A stretch of 45,012 bases of DNA from Victivallales bacterium (lineage in GTDB: Bacteria > Verrucomicrobiota > Lentisphaeria > Victivallales > GWF2-38-69): positions 1 through 45,012 of the forward strand of contig JAIPJT010000019.1 of the NCBI GenBank assembly GCA_021733985.1, written 5' to 3'. How positions within the stretch are numbered: position 1 is the first letter of the stretch; the number at the start of each line of letters is the position of its first letter. The position numbers were made by a program, and so were the translations under genes. Positions 1-8,846 of the stretch are shown here, in pieces. A model generated the notes under the pieces. That model searched no databases. It was not told where the DNA came from and saw only the letters and a list, made by a program, of their open reading frames with translations.

Positions 1-440
1 TGCAATTAAGCACGAACAAGCTGAAGCTTGAACTCCAACATTTTGATTTTTAATCGCACCAAAAAAATCTTCGTTTGAAAAATAACGATAAAAGTCTAAT
101 TATAAAGCCTATAGTTGTTTTCGTTCAATCACTAAATAAGGACATTCTCAACACTTATTTTTTTAGGTTTATGTTCCACATTGATGTACCTAAACATAAG
201 AAATGTCTGATTGTCAAAAGGATAATAGAACTTATTTTTCTACCAGTAAACAATGTTATAATGAAGTTTTTGTTGATTTAAATTGGGAACAGAAATATAC
301 AGCCCCGGTAATGGCGATGTAATTAAAATTCCCCTCTGTTGTCGGTGCGGTGCTGGGACAATGAAGATTCGTTAACTTATTTACATGATGGGCTTATCCT
401 AAAATATATGATAATGGATAAAAATATCTCTAATTAACAC
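1..440. other. left-edge intergenic region, no supported gene
   Basis: AT-rich stretch beyond the 3' end of the CorC-like gene. A 68-codon frame on the plus strand (75-281) has no recognisable motif, no good ribosome binding site and low-complexity composition, so it is not called. Positions 331-360 are locally GC-richer than the rest, but no hairpin with a T-run was found there. On the minus strand positions 1-92 are open in one frame but lack a start codon after the upstream stop, so a fragment of a gene lying outside the window cannot be excluded. Confidence 0.4.
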
Positions 441-1724
441 TTACAATGGCTTTATCTTTAATGTCAACACACGCCTCTTGTCGGCTTTTAAGACTTTTAC
501 ATTAATTATATTTTCTATGCAGAACTCATCTCCCGGGTCCGGTATTTTTCCTGATTCAGCAGCAATAAGACCCCCTATAGTGTCGATATCCTTGTCTTCA
601 GGCAATTTTATATCAAAAAGCTCTTCTACATCATCGAGCAGTGTTCTTGCTTCCAATATATAGGAACCGTCTTTTTCGGGAGTAGGTATTATCTCTTCTT
701 CTGTTTCATATTCGTCATGTATTTCACCTACAATTTCTTCAAGAATATCCTCCATGGTAATTATTCCAGCTGTGCCACCGTACTCATCTATTACAACAGA
801 AAAATGATTTCTGGATTTTTTTAATTCATTTAACAAAGTAAGTGTCGATTTTGTTTCAGGAATATATATCGGTTTATATGCAAAATTCTTTAATGATTTA
901 TTTTCTATATTATCTTTTTCCAAGAAATCCTTTGCAAGTATAACGCCGCTTATCTCGTCCACAGTATTATGATAAACCGGTATTCTGCTGTGCCCGGTTT
1001 TTATAAACAGGTCTATTGCTTCTTTTATTGAAGAATCAAGCTGTAAAGCAACAACATCGACCCTCGGGGTCATTATTTCGCGCACAATAGTATCATTGAG
1101 AGCAAATATTCCCCTAATCATTTGTTTTTCATCTTCTTCAAGGCTGTTATTATTGTCCTCATCAAAATTATCGTTTTCGATCAATGACATTATTTCATCT
1201 TCAGTAGTGGGTCTGTCATCTTCCTGTGAGTATTTTCTTTTGATTTTTTTCATTATAAAGTTCACAAGTAGAAAAATAGGCAGCAAAAGTGTTGTATTAA
1301 AAAATTTAATAATAGGAATAGTAAAATTTAAAACCTGCAAGTCATATTTCATAACAAGCAGCCTTATAAAAGCCTCAGTCAATATGATCATCCCAGAAGA
1401 GATTAATAGAGCGGGGACCAAATGCATTAAAACACCGGACAAGATTCCTACACCTACAATAGGTTCAAATATTTTATCGAAATAGTTATGAAAGATATAA
1501 AAAACCAATGAAGCAATCAGTGAAATCAAGAAAACTATAATAAACCTGAAGACAATCAGATATGCATCCTTTTCTTCGAGCCAGGTTTCGATTTTTTTTG
1601 CCTTGTGTTTATCTTCCTCTTCAATTCTTCGAACCCTTCCCCAGCTGAGCTGTGAAAAGGCTACCCATGAGGAAATCATCCATAACGAAATAATTACAGT
1701 AATTATTAAAAAATTAATAAACAT
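441..1724 (-). CDS. CorC/HlyC-family (CNNM) membrane protein with CBS pair
   Basis: A 427-residue protein of the CorC/HlyC (CNNM, DUF21) family, inner-membrane proteins linked to divalent-cation (Mg2+/Co2+) efflux or resistance. The N-terminal third (about 1-160) holds the hydrophobic DUF21 segments. A cytoplasmic CBS pair follows, with typical strings such as MTPRVDVVAL, SRIPVYHNTVDEISGV and VVIDEYGGTAGIITMEDILE, then a C-terminal CorC_HlyC (PCMH-like) domain starting near EARTLLDDVEELF. The order and length fit the family. It lies 8 nt after ybeY on the same strand, and the neighbouring order phoH-pgpH-ybeY-corC is common in bacteria, so it is probably the last gene of that operon. Transport substrate is inferred from the family only. 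Confidence 0.9.
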   Translation of the reverse strand: MFINFLIITVIISLWMISSWVAFSQLSWGRVRRIEEEDKHKAKKIETWLEEKDAYLIVFRFIIVFLISLIASLVFYIFHNYFDKIFEPIVGVGILSGVLMHLVPALLISSGMIILTEAFIRLLVMKYDLQVLNFTIPIIKFFNTTLLLPIFLLVNFIMKKIKRKYSQEDDRPTTEDEIMSLIENDNFDEDNNNSLEEDEKQMIRGIFALNDTIVREIMTPRVDVVALQLDSSIKEAIDLFIKTGHSRIPVYHNTVDEISGVILAKDFLEKDNIENKSLKNFAYKPIYIPETKSTLTLLNELKKSRNHFSVVIDEYGGTAGIITMEDILEEIVGEIHDEYETEEEIIPTPEKDGSYILEARTLLDDVEELFDIKLPEDKDIDTIGGLIAAESGKIPDPGDEFCIENIINVKVLKADKRRVLTLKIKPL

Positions 1725-1732
1725 ATATTCTC

Positions 1733-2236
1733 TTATTTCTCCTCCTGAAAAATATTCCTGAGATTAAATTCTTCTATAAGCTTCTTCATGACAGTGCGTT
1801 CTTTGCGTCTCATTCGTTTTCTCGCTGCAGGCTCAAGATCGTCCTGACCTGTTAAATGTAATATACCATGAACAATATAAAGGGTCATCTCATAAGCAAA
1901 ATAAGATTTTTTCCTTTTTTCTCCTTCTAAATACGCAGCCCCCGGATATATGAAAAGCTCTCCGGCTATTTCCTCTTCTGTAGGTTTCAAGGAATTGTCA
2001 GCTCCCATTTCCCGATAATCAAAGGATATAACATCTGTCACTCCTCTATGTGCTACAAACTGTTCATTTATTCTTGAAATAACTTTAGGGCCTACAAAGT
2101 TAATTGAAAGTATCTGTTTATCTTCAAAATTAAGCTTTGTCAGCTCCACTATTCTTGCCGCCATTTTTTTGAACAGCTTTTCCCTTATTTTTAAGGCTTT
2201 CCTTTGCTGCTTTGAATAGATCACCTTCATTATCAT
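1733..2236 (-). CDS. ybeY: endoribonuclease YbeY
   Basis: YbeY is a metal-dependent endoribonuclease involved in 16S rRNA 3'-end maturation and ribosome quality control. The 167-residue product has the family's RGVTDVISFDY block and the zinc-site helix HGILHLTGQDD (H123, H127). The third ligand position, normally His in HGxLHLxGYDH, is Asp133 here; Asp at this place is chemically reasonable and occurs in some lineages, so I do not treat it as inactivating. The start at 2236 (or the ATG two codons later) is favoured because residues 3-35 fill the normal YbeY N-terminus; the next ATG (2164) would remove it. This places the first 107 nt inside the 3' end of pgpH in another frame. A purine-rich stretch (AAGAAGAAGAGA) precedes the start. 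Confidence 0.9.
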   Translation of the reverse strand: MIMKVIYSKQQRKALKIREKLFKKMAARIVELTKLNFEDKQILSINFVGPKVISRINEQFVAHRGVTDVISFDYREMGADNSLKPTEEEIAGELFIYPGAAYLEGEKRKKSYFAYEMTLYIVHGILHLTGQDDLEPAARKRMRRKERTVMKKLIEEFNLRNIFQEEK

Positions 2237-4505
2237 TCTCTTCTTCTTTTGTATATCTTACCCTTGTATGTAACATTGAATTAAGTGTTTTTATTATACT
2301 GTCTTTAATTTTTGCCAATTCCCAAAAGGTAAGGTCTGCCTCGTACAGCTGGCCTTCTCTGATACGTTTCCTGATAAGCTCTCCAACTAAAGCTTCAACT
2401 TTTGAAGGAGTAGGTTTGGTTAAGGATCTTGATGCAGCCTCGCACGGATCAACCAGGCTTAGTAAGACGATTTCTTTTTCCCTTGGTTTTGGCCCAGGAT
2501 AACGATATTCTGTTTCTGTAACTTTGTTTTTATTGTCAGATTCTTCCAAGGCACGCTTGTAAAAATAATATACTAAATCAGTACCGTGATGCTGTTCTAT
2601 TGCATCCCTAATCTGTCTGCTTAATTTATATTTAATAGCAAGATTCACCCCCTCTTTAACATGATTTAGGATAACTATGCTGCTCATAGCAGGTTTCAGC
2701 ACAAAATGCCTTTTGGAACTGTCAGGATTATTTTCAGTAAAATATTCTGGTTTTGACAGTTTCCCTATATCATGAAATAAAGCATATACTCTGGCTCTTA
2801 AAGGATTTGCTCCGATAGCATTAGCAGCCTGTTCTGCCAATGTAGCAACTATCAATGAATGATGGTATGTTCCTGGCGCTTCGAGCTGGAGTCGCTTAAG
2901 TAACGGATGATTATAATCACATAAACTTAACAGGCTCATATCTGTTGTAACCTGAAAAACAGATTCAAGAATAAACAGCATTGCCAGTGCAATTATCGCT
3001 GTAGCCAGCCCATTAGCCAAACTTAAAGCCACAATCCATGTAAAAAGGTCGGGACTGTGAAATATCACGTTACATAATAAGAGCACCTGAACAACTATAT
3101 ATACAGTTGATATAGCAAAAACAGTTTTCAGAAAATATCTTTTGTAGTTTTTTGCATTATGAACAATATAACCTGAAACACAGGAAACAGCCATTCCCAT
3201 AATTACAACACTACTGCTGTCAAGCTTTACCGCTGCCACAAGAGCAATAAACAGACTTGAAAAAGTTGCAGTCCTTACTCCTGTCAAGACAGACAGTAAT
3301 ACAGCAGTCAATCCGAGGGGAAGCAGACATATTTTAATACTCATCGGCAGACAAAATTCTCCGGACAACAATATATAAGCTTTTTCGGCGAGGAAAATGC
3401 CTATAAGCGACAGAATGATGACTGTAGCAGTAATACCCATTTTTTGATTACTTTGAAAAATTTTAGGATAAAGATAATAAAAATATAATCCGGTAACTGT
3501 TACTATAAGGAAGCTTATTACCAAATTCTGTATAAAATTTTGCCAGAAGTTTTGATATGCATTTCTTTTATTTTTTTCTTTTTCATAAGAATTAAACTTT
3601 TGCAGAATACTTTCTGTTACCTTTTCCCCTTTCAATAAAATTATATCACCTTTTCTGACTTCTCTGTAAACATTGTTTTTCTTCGATGAAGCCTCAATTT
3701 TTCGTTCAAGATTTGTCAGTTCTTTATTATATTTGAGATTTGGGTGAATAAATTTTAGTGCAAGCTTATATAGTGCTTTTTTAACCCTGACTCTGTTTTT
3801 AGGCGAGTATTGCGGCAAAATTGATTCAGTCAACTTTTGGGCTGCAGTTTTAGGTGTAGCAATACTGCTTATCGGCCGGGCTTCACGATAATGCCGTTTG
3901 GTTTTATCAAGAATACATATTTTTTTATCCTGATTTTTATATTCTTTTAATATTTCAGGATCGATTATTCCGCTGTACAGAATTGAACTTAACTTTTTCT
4001 TAAAAGAGTTCTGTTTTTTTTCGCCGCCAATTATCATTCTAATTGACGAAATCACATCCGGTGAAATAGGAAAATTTACCTTTGTCTTATTAACTGTGCC
4101 TGATTTATCAGATAAAATTAAGTCTATAATTTCACTTGCCTTTTCGATATCCTCTCTGCATTTATCCTGTTGTAATTCAAAAATTAATGCTACATTTTCT
4201 TTTGCTATATTCTGTTTCTTTTCAGTAGCACTTTTATCAAGATACACAAAGTTAAAATCAGAATAAACAGTCGTTGGTGCAAGTTGATTTTCTACAAGAT
4301 AAAATTCAAAATTCTGTTTATCAGGAACTATCAGTAATAAAGCTGAAAAAGCCCATACTGTAGTAAGAATTACAAAACTTAGAAACTTAGATTTATTTAC
4401 TGCATGCCCAAGTGTCTGGTTCTGTTTGAGCCTGGTTTTTTTTGTTGCAAGGCCTTCTTTTTCAAGTTTTTTTCTTTTTTTACTTTTTTTAAAAACACCA
4501 TACAT
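2130..4505 (-). CDS. pgpH: PgpH-type 7TM-HD cyclic-di-AMP phosphodiesterase
   Basis: A 791-residue membrane protein of the 7TMR-HD (PgpH) family, whose studied members hydrolyse c-di-AMP. Visible order: a basic N-terminus, one membrane segment (about 42-62), a large extracytoplasmic 7TMR-HDED domain to about residue 330, a cluster of further membrane helices (about 335-535), and a cytoplasmic HD domain. The HD residues are clear: YHHSLIVATLAEQAAN (H548/H549) and FHDIGKL (H578-D579), then EQHHGTD. The C-terminal ~45 residues are Lys/Glu/Gly-rich and low complexity; this is the part whose DNA also encodes the start of YbeY. No diadenylate cyclase is in the window, so a c-di-AMP role rests on family knowledge. 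The gene follows phoH by about 100 nt. Confidence 0.92.
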   Translation of the reverse strand: MYGVFKKSKKRKKLEKEGLATKKTRLKQNQTLGHAVNKSKFLSFVILTTVWAFSALLLIVPDKQNFEFYLVENQLAPTTVYSDFNFVYLDKSATEKKQNIAKENVALIFELQQDKCREDIEKASEIIDLILSDKSGTVNKTKVNFPISPDVISSIRMIIGGEKKQNSFKKKLSSILYSGIIDPEILKEYKNQDKKICILDKTKRHYREARPISSIATPKTAAQKLTESILPQYSPKNRVRVKKALYKLALKFIHPNLKYNKELTNLERKIEASSKKNNVYREVRKGDIILLKGEKVTESILQKFNSYEKEKNKRNAYQNFWQNFIQNLVISFLIVTVTGLYFYYLYPKIFQSNQKMGITATVIILSLIGIFLAEKAYILLSGEFCLPMSIKICLLPLGLTAVLLSVLTGVRTATFSSLFIALVAAVKLDSSSVVIMGMAVSCVSGYIVHNAKNYKRYFLKTVFAISTVYIVVQVLLLCNVIFHSPDLFTWIVALSLANGLATAIIALAMLFILESVFQVTTDMSLLSLCDYNHPLLKRLQLEAPGTYHHSLIVATLAEQAANAIGANPLRARVYALFHDIGKLSKPEYFTENNPDSSKRHFVLKPAMSSIVILNHVKEGVNLAIKYKLSRQIRDAIEQHHGTDLVYYFYKRALEESDNKNKVTETEYRYPGPKPREKEIVLLSLVDPCEAASRSLTKPTPSKVEALVGELIRKRIREGQLYEADLTFWELAKIKDSIIKTLNSMLHTRVRYTKEEENDNEGDLFKAAKESLKNKGKAVQKNGGKNSGADKA

Positions 4506-4607
4506 ATGATATTTCCAGTATACTTAATTGTTAATACAAAATCATAAAAAAAATAAAATAATAACTGCAGATCAATCCAAGACTATACTTTATTCTCCGA
4601 TTATTTA

Positions 4608-5561
4608 TCACTCACCATTTTCATATGCATTTACTATTTTTTCGACCAATGGATTTCTTACAACATCTTTAGAAGTAAAATTTAAAAAAGCTATCTCGTT
4701 AATCTGCTTCAATACTTTCATTGCATGGACTAGGCCTGATATCCTGTTACCAGGCAAATCTGTCTGTGTAGGATCACCTGTTATGATACATTTTGATTCA
4801 AAACCGATTCTGGTTAAAAGCATCATCATCTGTTCAGGTGTAGTGTTTTGAGCTTCATCTAAAATTATAAATGATTTGTTAAGAGTTCTCCCCCTCATAA
4901 AAGCAAGTGGTGCAAGCTCTATAACATTATCTTCAATTAGCCTATTGGCTTCATTAAAATCGAGCATCTCATAAAGAGCATCATACAAAGGCCTCAAATA
5001 AGGTTTAATTTTTTCTTCCAATGTACCGGGTAAAAATCCTAAGTTCTCCCCTGCTTCAATAGCCGGTCTCGTTAAAATGATTCTGTCAAAATTATGTCCC
5101 AAAAAATACGATATTGCCATAGCCATTGCAAGGTATGTCTTTCCTGTACCTGCAGGGCCGGCTCCAAACACAACATCTTTTTTTTTCATAGCCCTGATAT
5201 AATTATACTGTGTTATTGTCCTGGGTACAATTGTGTTTTTATTTGGGCTGACTTTTATAATTTCAGAGTAAAGGTCTTTCACAGAACAGCTGCTGTGTTT
5301 ATTGACCGCGGCAAGGACCAGTTCAAAATCTTTATGGTAAATTGTATACCCTGATTCATAGATCTGAACAAGTTCTGAAATAAAAGTATAAGCTTTACAA
5401 GCTGAATCTTTATTTTTTGAAGTTATTTTTATACGGGAGTTTTTTGCAGAAATTTCTACAGAAAAATGTTCCTCAACAAATTTTTTGTTATTAACATAAT
5501 CGCCTGCAAAAAGAGCATTAACTGCTCTGGGCTCATCCAATACAATTTCTTTTTCTGTCAT
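4608..5561 (-). CDS. phoH: PhoH-like ATPase
   Basis: A cytoplasmic 317-residue PhoH-family P-loop NTPase (helicase superfamily fold), often encoded beside ybeY and thought to act in RNA metabolism. Seen directly: a poorly conserved N-terminal KH-like region (1-110), Walker A GPAGTGKT at 135-142, Walker [10 protein letters not shown] (D235-E236), and the sensor motif [12 protein letters not shown]. Length matches the usual 310-340 residues. It is the first gene of the phoH-pgpH-ybeY-corC run. Upstream, a strong hairpin (5689-5745) separates it from the fatty-acid operon, so it probably has its own promoter. The ATG at 5561 has no obvious Shine-Dalgarno sequence. Confidence 0.93.
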   Translation of the reverse strand: MTEKEIVLDEPRAVNALFAGDYVNNKKFVEEHFSVEISAKNSRIKITSKNKDSACKAYTFISELVQIYESGYTIYHKDFELVLAAVNKHSSCSVKDLYSEIIKVSPNKNTIVPRTITQYNYIRAMKKKDVVFGAGPAGTGKTYLAMAMAISYFLGHNFDRIILTRPAIEAGENLGFLPGTLEEKIKPYLRPLYDALYEMLDFNEANRLIEDNVIELAPLAFMRGRTLNKSFIILDEAQNTTPEQMMMLLTRIGFESKCIITGDPTQTDLPGNRISGLVHAMKVLKQINEIAFLNFTSKDVVRNPLVEKIVNAYENGE

Positions 5562-5688
5562 AAATAAAAAATTAACTGTTTAACGTAGTAACCTACTTTT
5601 TAAAATAAAACAAGATTAAGAATTTAGTATTAAACCTTGTTTTTTCAAGCGTCATTATCAGAAAAAGCCCGTTGTTATTTAAAAACTT

Positions 5689-5745
5689 CAGGGCTAAACC
5701 CGAAGCATTGAATTTTCTAAATTCAATGCTTCCAGTATAGCCCTG
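5689..5745 (-). terminator. two-tier hairpin terminator after the fab/LysM operon
   Basis: The outer arms CAGGGCTA (5689-5696) and TAGCCCTG (5738-5745) pair over 8 bp. They enclose a perfect 13-bp inner hairpin, AAGCATTGAATTT (5703-5715) with AAATTCAATGCTT (5719-5731), loop TCT. On the minus strand five T residues follow three bases after the stem. On the plus strand a run of T (5750-5757) follows, so it could work in both directions. It lies between the stop of the LysM gene and phoH. Confidence 0.75.
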
Positions 5746-5764
5746 TTAATTTTTTTTAGATAAA

Positions 5765-6292
5765 TCAATAAGATGCATCAGGAGAAACGTTAGGAATACT
5801 TAAAGTCATTCCAGGCTGCAGTTTATTACCGTCTGACAGCTTCTTCTTATTTGCCTTTTGAATTTCTCTCCATTTATTTCCATTGTTATAGAATTTCTTA
5901 GAAATTGTCCATAGAGTATCACCTTTAGCTACTGTATATTGAACTTCAGCAGGTTCCTTCTTAGATTCTGAACTGCTGAGATCTCCGTCATCTTCAGTCT
6001 TTAACTCCTGTCCCTCTTTCACAGGTTTTATTTCAGGTAGACTTTCTTTCATATTGACTGGTTCAGGCACAATCTCTAATGAGGATTCTTCAACAGATAA
6101 ACCTTTTTTATCTTTCGCCAACGGCGGAGGAGTCGGAGGAGGCTCCCATTGCCTGTAATTTTTTGAAATATAGTTTTTCCATTGTGATTCTTCAGCCCCA
6201 TACCTGGTCTGTGCCAGTCTCGGTGCACAGCCAGTAAAGGTTACTGCAATTAAAAAAGCGATAATATTATAAAATATGCAGTTTCTACTCAT
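5765..6292 (-). CDS. LysM-domain lipoprotein
   Basis: A small envelope lipoprotein predicted to be exported and peptidoglycan-binding. I start at the ATG at 6292 (MSRNCIFYNIIAFLIAV) because GGAG lies just upstream; a TTG at 6304 is in frame but would swallow that site. The N-terminal hydrophobic segment ends in a lipobox-like TFTGC, consistent with LspA encoded at 41.1-41.6 kb. A Pro/Glu/Lys-rich linker (PPPTPPP) follows, and the last ~50 residues form one LysM domain (YTVAKGDTLWTISKKFY ... LQPGMTLSIP). The gene begins 14 nt after the fabF stop and ends before a strong terminator, so it is the last gene of the fatty-acid operon. No enzymatic domain is seen. Confidence 0.85.
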   Translation of the reverse strand: MSRNCIFYNIIAFLIAVTFTGCAPRLAQTRYGAEESQWKNYISKNYRQWEPPPTPPPLAKDKKGLSVEESSLEIVPEPVNMKESLPEIKPVKEGQELKTEDDGDLSSSESKKEPAEVQYTVAKGDTLWTISKKFYNNGNKWREIQKANKKKLSDGNKLQPGMTLSIPNVSPDASY

Positions 6293-6306
6293 TCCATACT
6301 CCAAAA

Positions 6307-7551
6307 TTATTCATATTTTTTTAAAACCACAGCAGCATTATGTCCACCAAATCCGAGATTCATATTTAAAGCTGTTTTGACTTCAGCGTTTTTCGCTTCA
6401 TTTGGCGTATAATCCAAATCACAGTCAGGATCAGGGTTATGGTAGTTGATAGTCGGAGGTATCACGCCGTCATTAATCGTCTTAATACAGCTTATAATCT
6501 CAATTGCTCCTGCTGCACCAAGATTATGTCCAACAGAACCTTTAATACTGCTTATCGGAATATTTTTGGCATTTTCTTCGAAGATTGTCTTGTATGCTAA
6601 AGTTTCAAATTTATCATTAAGCGGCGTACTCGTTCCATGTGCATTAATATAATCAATATCATATTTCCCGATACCGGCGTGATTCATAGCAGTTCTTATT
6701 GCCCGCACGGCACCTTCTCCGCCGGGTGCAGGAGCAGTAATATGGTGAGCATCGCCTGAAGCCCCGTACCCTGATATTTCGGCCAGAATATTAGCACCTC
6801 TCGCCTTTGCATGTTCAAGTTCTTCAAGAATAAGTACCCCTGCACCTTCAGACATCACAAAACCGTCTCTTTCAGCATCAAACGGCCTGCTCGAAGTTTT
6901 CGGGTCATCATTCCTCGAACTCATAGCTTTCATTGCACAGAAACCGGCAAAACTGATAGGTGAAACTCCGGCTTCAGCTCCGCCGGATATCATAATATCG
7001 GCATCTCCGCGCCTTACCATCCAGTAAGATTCACCAATCGAATGTGTAGAAGTTGCACATGCAGTTAAAATCGCCATGTTCGGACCTTTCGCTCCGTAAC
7101 GCATTGAGATATTTCCTGAAGCAAGATCGGCAATCATCATCGGTACCAGAAAAGGTGATATTCTTCCGGGACCGGATTTCCACAACAGTGCACTCTGCTT
7201 TTCTATAGTCTGTATTCCGCCTATACCGCTGCTCACAATAACTCCGGCTTTATCTCTGTTTACACCTTCCAAGTCTTTAGATAAACCTGCGGATTCTACT
7301 GCTTCATCAGCTGCAGCTATCGCATACTGGCAAAAAGGATCAAGTCTTCTCGCTTCTTTAGGCAGCATATACTTCGAAATATCAAAATTCTGAATTTGAC
7401 CTGCCATCTGTGTGCGGTATGATGAGGGATCGAATCTAGTGACTCTATCTATTCCGCATTTACCGTTAACTATTCCGTCCCAGAACTCAGGGACACTGTT
7501 ACCCACACATGATAGCGCACCAATTCCGGTAACCACAACTCTTCTATCCAT
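6307..7551 (-). CDS. fabF: 3-oxoacyl-ACP synthase II (FabF)
   Basis: Beta-ketoacyl-ACP synthase II, the elongating condensing enzyme of type II fatty-acid synthesis. The 414-residue length is normal. Catalytic elements are visible: the nucleophile Cys165 in LTACATSTHSIG, the first His in NAHGTSTPLND, and the second His in GSVGHNLGAAGAIE, plus the C-terminal glycine-rich NLGFGGHNAAVVL. The gene is 102 nt downstream of acpP, with a GC-rich hairpin between them, and is followed immediately by the LysM lipoprotein gene. It is part of fabD-fabG-acpP-fabF. Confidence 0.96.
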   Translation of the reverse strand: MDRRVVVTGIGALSCVGNSVPEFWDGIVNGKCGIDRVTRFDPSSYRTQMAGQIQNFDISKYMLPKEARRLDPFCQYAIAAADEAVESAGLSKDLEGVNRDKAGVIVSSGIGGIQTIEKQSALLWKSGPGRISPFLVPMMIADLASGNISMRYGAKGPNMAILTACATSTHSIGESYWMVRRGDADIMISGGAEAGVSPISFAGFCAMKAMSSRNDDPKTSSRPFDAERDGFVMSEGAGVLILEELEHAKARGANILAEISGYGASGDAHHITAPAPGGEGAVRAIRTAMNHAGIGKYDIDYINAHGTSTPLNDKFETLAYKTIFEENAKNIPISSIKGSVGHNLGAAGAIEIISCIKTINDGVIPPTINYHNPDPDCDLDYTPNEAKNAEVKTALNMNLGFGGHNAAVVLKKYE

Positions 7552-7594
7552 AAATTTACTGTTCCTCTTCTAGAAATTATCACTCTATAATACA

Positions 7595-7631
7595 AAGGGG
7601 CATACCACACTTATTTTTGCGAATGCCCCTT
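7595..7631 (-). promoter_or_regulatory. hairpin between acpP and fabF
   Basis: Perfect 9-bp arms AAGGGGCAT (7595-7603) and ATGCCCCTT (7623-7631) with a 19-nt loop. On the minus strand only a short TTTG follows, so this is at best a leaky terminator or an mRNA-stabilising end. Either would let acpP mRNA accumulate above fabF, which fits the usual high demand for acyl carrier protein; that role is inference. Confidence 0.55.
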
Positions 7632-7653
7632 GAAAAATAGCTATTATATGAAT

Positions 7654-7893
7654 TTAATCCTGAAGATTTTGTTCAATATATTTTATAGCATCACCAACTG
7701 TAGTAAGCTTTTCAGCGTCTTCATCTGGAATGTCTGCGCCAAATTCTTCTTCAAGAGCCATTACAAGTTCTACCTGATCTAATGAATCTGCACCTAAATC
7801 TTCGATAAATTTAGCTTCATTTGTAGCCTGGTCCGGTGAAACTCCCAGCTGATTTACAACGATTTCTTTAACTTTTTCAGCAACTGTTGACAT
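7654..7893 (-). CDS. acpP: acyl carrier protein
   Basis: The 79-residue acidic acyl carrier protein that carries growing acyl chains on a 4'-phosphopantetheine arm. The attachment site is Ser37 in [19 protein letters not shown]. Length and charge are typical. A strong Shine-Dalgarno (GGAGGT) lies 7 nt upstream of the ATG, and a full-consensus sigma-70-type promoter is present in the 141-nt gap after fabG. The gene is therefore likely transcribed both from the fab operon and from its own promoter. Confidence 0.98.
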   Translation of the reverse strand: MSTVAEKVKEIVVNQLGVSPDQATNEAKFIEDLGADSLDQVELVMALEEEFGADIPDEDAEKLTTVGDAIKYIEQNLQD

Positions 7894-7963
7894 TTTTAAT
7901 TACCTCCATTTATAAATTAGGATTTGTTAATATTTAATACATATTTATCACTGAATACCCTTG

Positions 7964-7992
7964 ATTATACTCTCTTTGATAAATATTGTCAA
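7964..7992 (-). promoter_or_regulatory. consensus sigma-70-type promoter of acpP
   Basis: Reading the minus strand, TTGACA (7992-7987), a 17-nt spacer and TATAAT (7969-7964) give a perfect 6/6 and 6/6 match at the ideal spacing. Transcription would start near 7957, leaving a leader of about 60 nt with a GGAGGT ribosome binding site. It is the best promoter I found in the window. Confidence 0.85.
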
Positions 7993-8034
7993 ATTAAATA
8001 TAAATAAAATAAGCTTTTTTCGTTAAGTTTATCT

Positions 8035-8784
8035 TTACATGAGCATTCCGCCATCCACATTCAAAACCTGTCCTGTAACATAGTCCGAATCATTTGAGCA
8101 GAAAAAGCAGACTGCATTTGCAACATCTTCCGGTTTTCCGCCCCTTTTCAATGGTATAACAGAAAGGAACGCATCTGTTGCATCTTCAGATATAGCTTTT
8201 GTCATATCAGTCTGAATAAAGCCGGGAGCAATTGCGTTTGCACATATTTTCCTGCTGGCAAACTCTTTAGCAACAGTTTTAGTAAATCCGATAATACCGG
8301 CCTTCGAGGCCGAATAATTAGCCTGCCCCGGATTCCCCATTCTACCGACTACGGAAGCAATATTAACTATTTTCCCCCCTTTAGCCTTCATCATAGGCCT
8401 AATTACAGCTTTGGTAAAATTGAACGTTCCTTTCAGATTGATATTCATAACAGCATCCCAGTCCTGTTCTGTCATTCTCATCAGAAGAGTATCTTTTGTG
8501 ATACCGGCATTATTTACCAGGATGTCTATGCGTCCGAATTGACCTGTAACAGCTTTGACGGTTTCATTTACTTCTTCAACAGATGAGACATCTGCTTTAA
8601 AAGCAGCTGCTTTAAACCCCTGTCCCTTAAATTCTTCAACAGTTTCCTCTGCAATTTCCAGCAATACGTCAACAATAGCAACTGCAGCTCCTTCTTCGGC
8701 AAGTTTTTTTGAAATGCTCTTCCCGATTCCCCGAGCACCGCCTGTTACTATAGCAACTTTCCCTTCAAGTTTCTTACAACTCAT
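8035..8784 (-). CDS. fabG: 3-oxoacyl-ACP reductase (FabG)
   Basis: NADPH-dependent beta-ketoacyl-ACP reductase of the short-chain dehydrogenase family, 249 residues. The nucleotide-binding GGARGIGKSI (about 15-24), NNAG (91-94) and the catalytic triad Ser144, Tyr157, Lys161 (NYSASKAGIIGFTK) are all present, as is the C-terminal VTGQVLNVDGGMLM typical of FabG. It lies between fabD (62 nt upstream) and acpP, the classical order, which supports fabG over a generic SDR. Confidence 0.95.
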   Translation of the reverse strand: MSCKKLEGKVAIVTGGARGIGKSISKKLAEEGAAVAIVDVLLEIAEETVEEFKGQGFKAAAFKADVSSVEEVNETVKAVTGQFGRIDILVNNAGITKDTLLMRMTEQDWDAVMNINLKGTFNFTKAVIRPMMKAKGGKIVNIASVVGRMGNPGQANYSASKAGIIGFTKTVAKEFASRKICANAIAPGFIQTDMTKAISEDATDAFLSVIPLKRGGKPEDVANAVCFFCSNDSDYVTGQVLNVDGGMLM

Positions 8785-8846
8785 AAATAAGCTCCTAATT
8801 ATATAATTAAAATTTGGTTTGACGGATGTATTAAGAAAGCGTTAAA

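Noticed and set aside
75-281. 68-codon open frame on the plus strand near the left edge
   Set aside because: Low-complexity hydrophobic composition, no ribosome binding site and no recognisable motif; typical of chance frames in AT-rich DNA.
5661-5696. Alternative 5-bp pairing AGCCC/GGGCT followed by TTTTT, which could make the fab-phoH hairpin an attenuation switch
   Set aside because: The competing structure (8-bp outer plus 13-bp inner stem) is far more stable, and the 5-bp stem with a 20-nt loop is too weak to call a switch.
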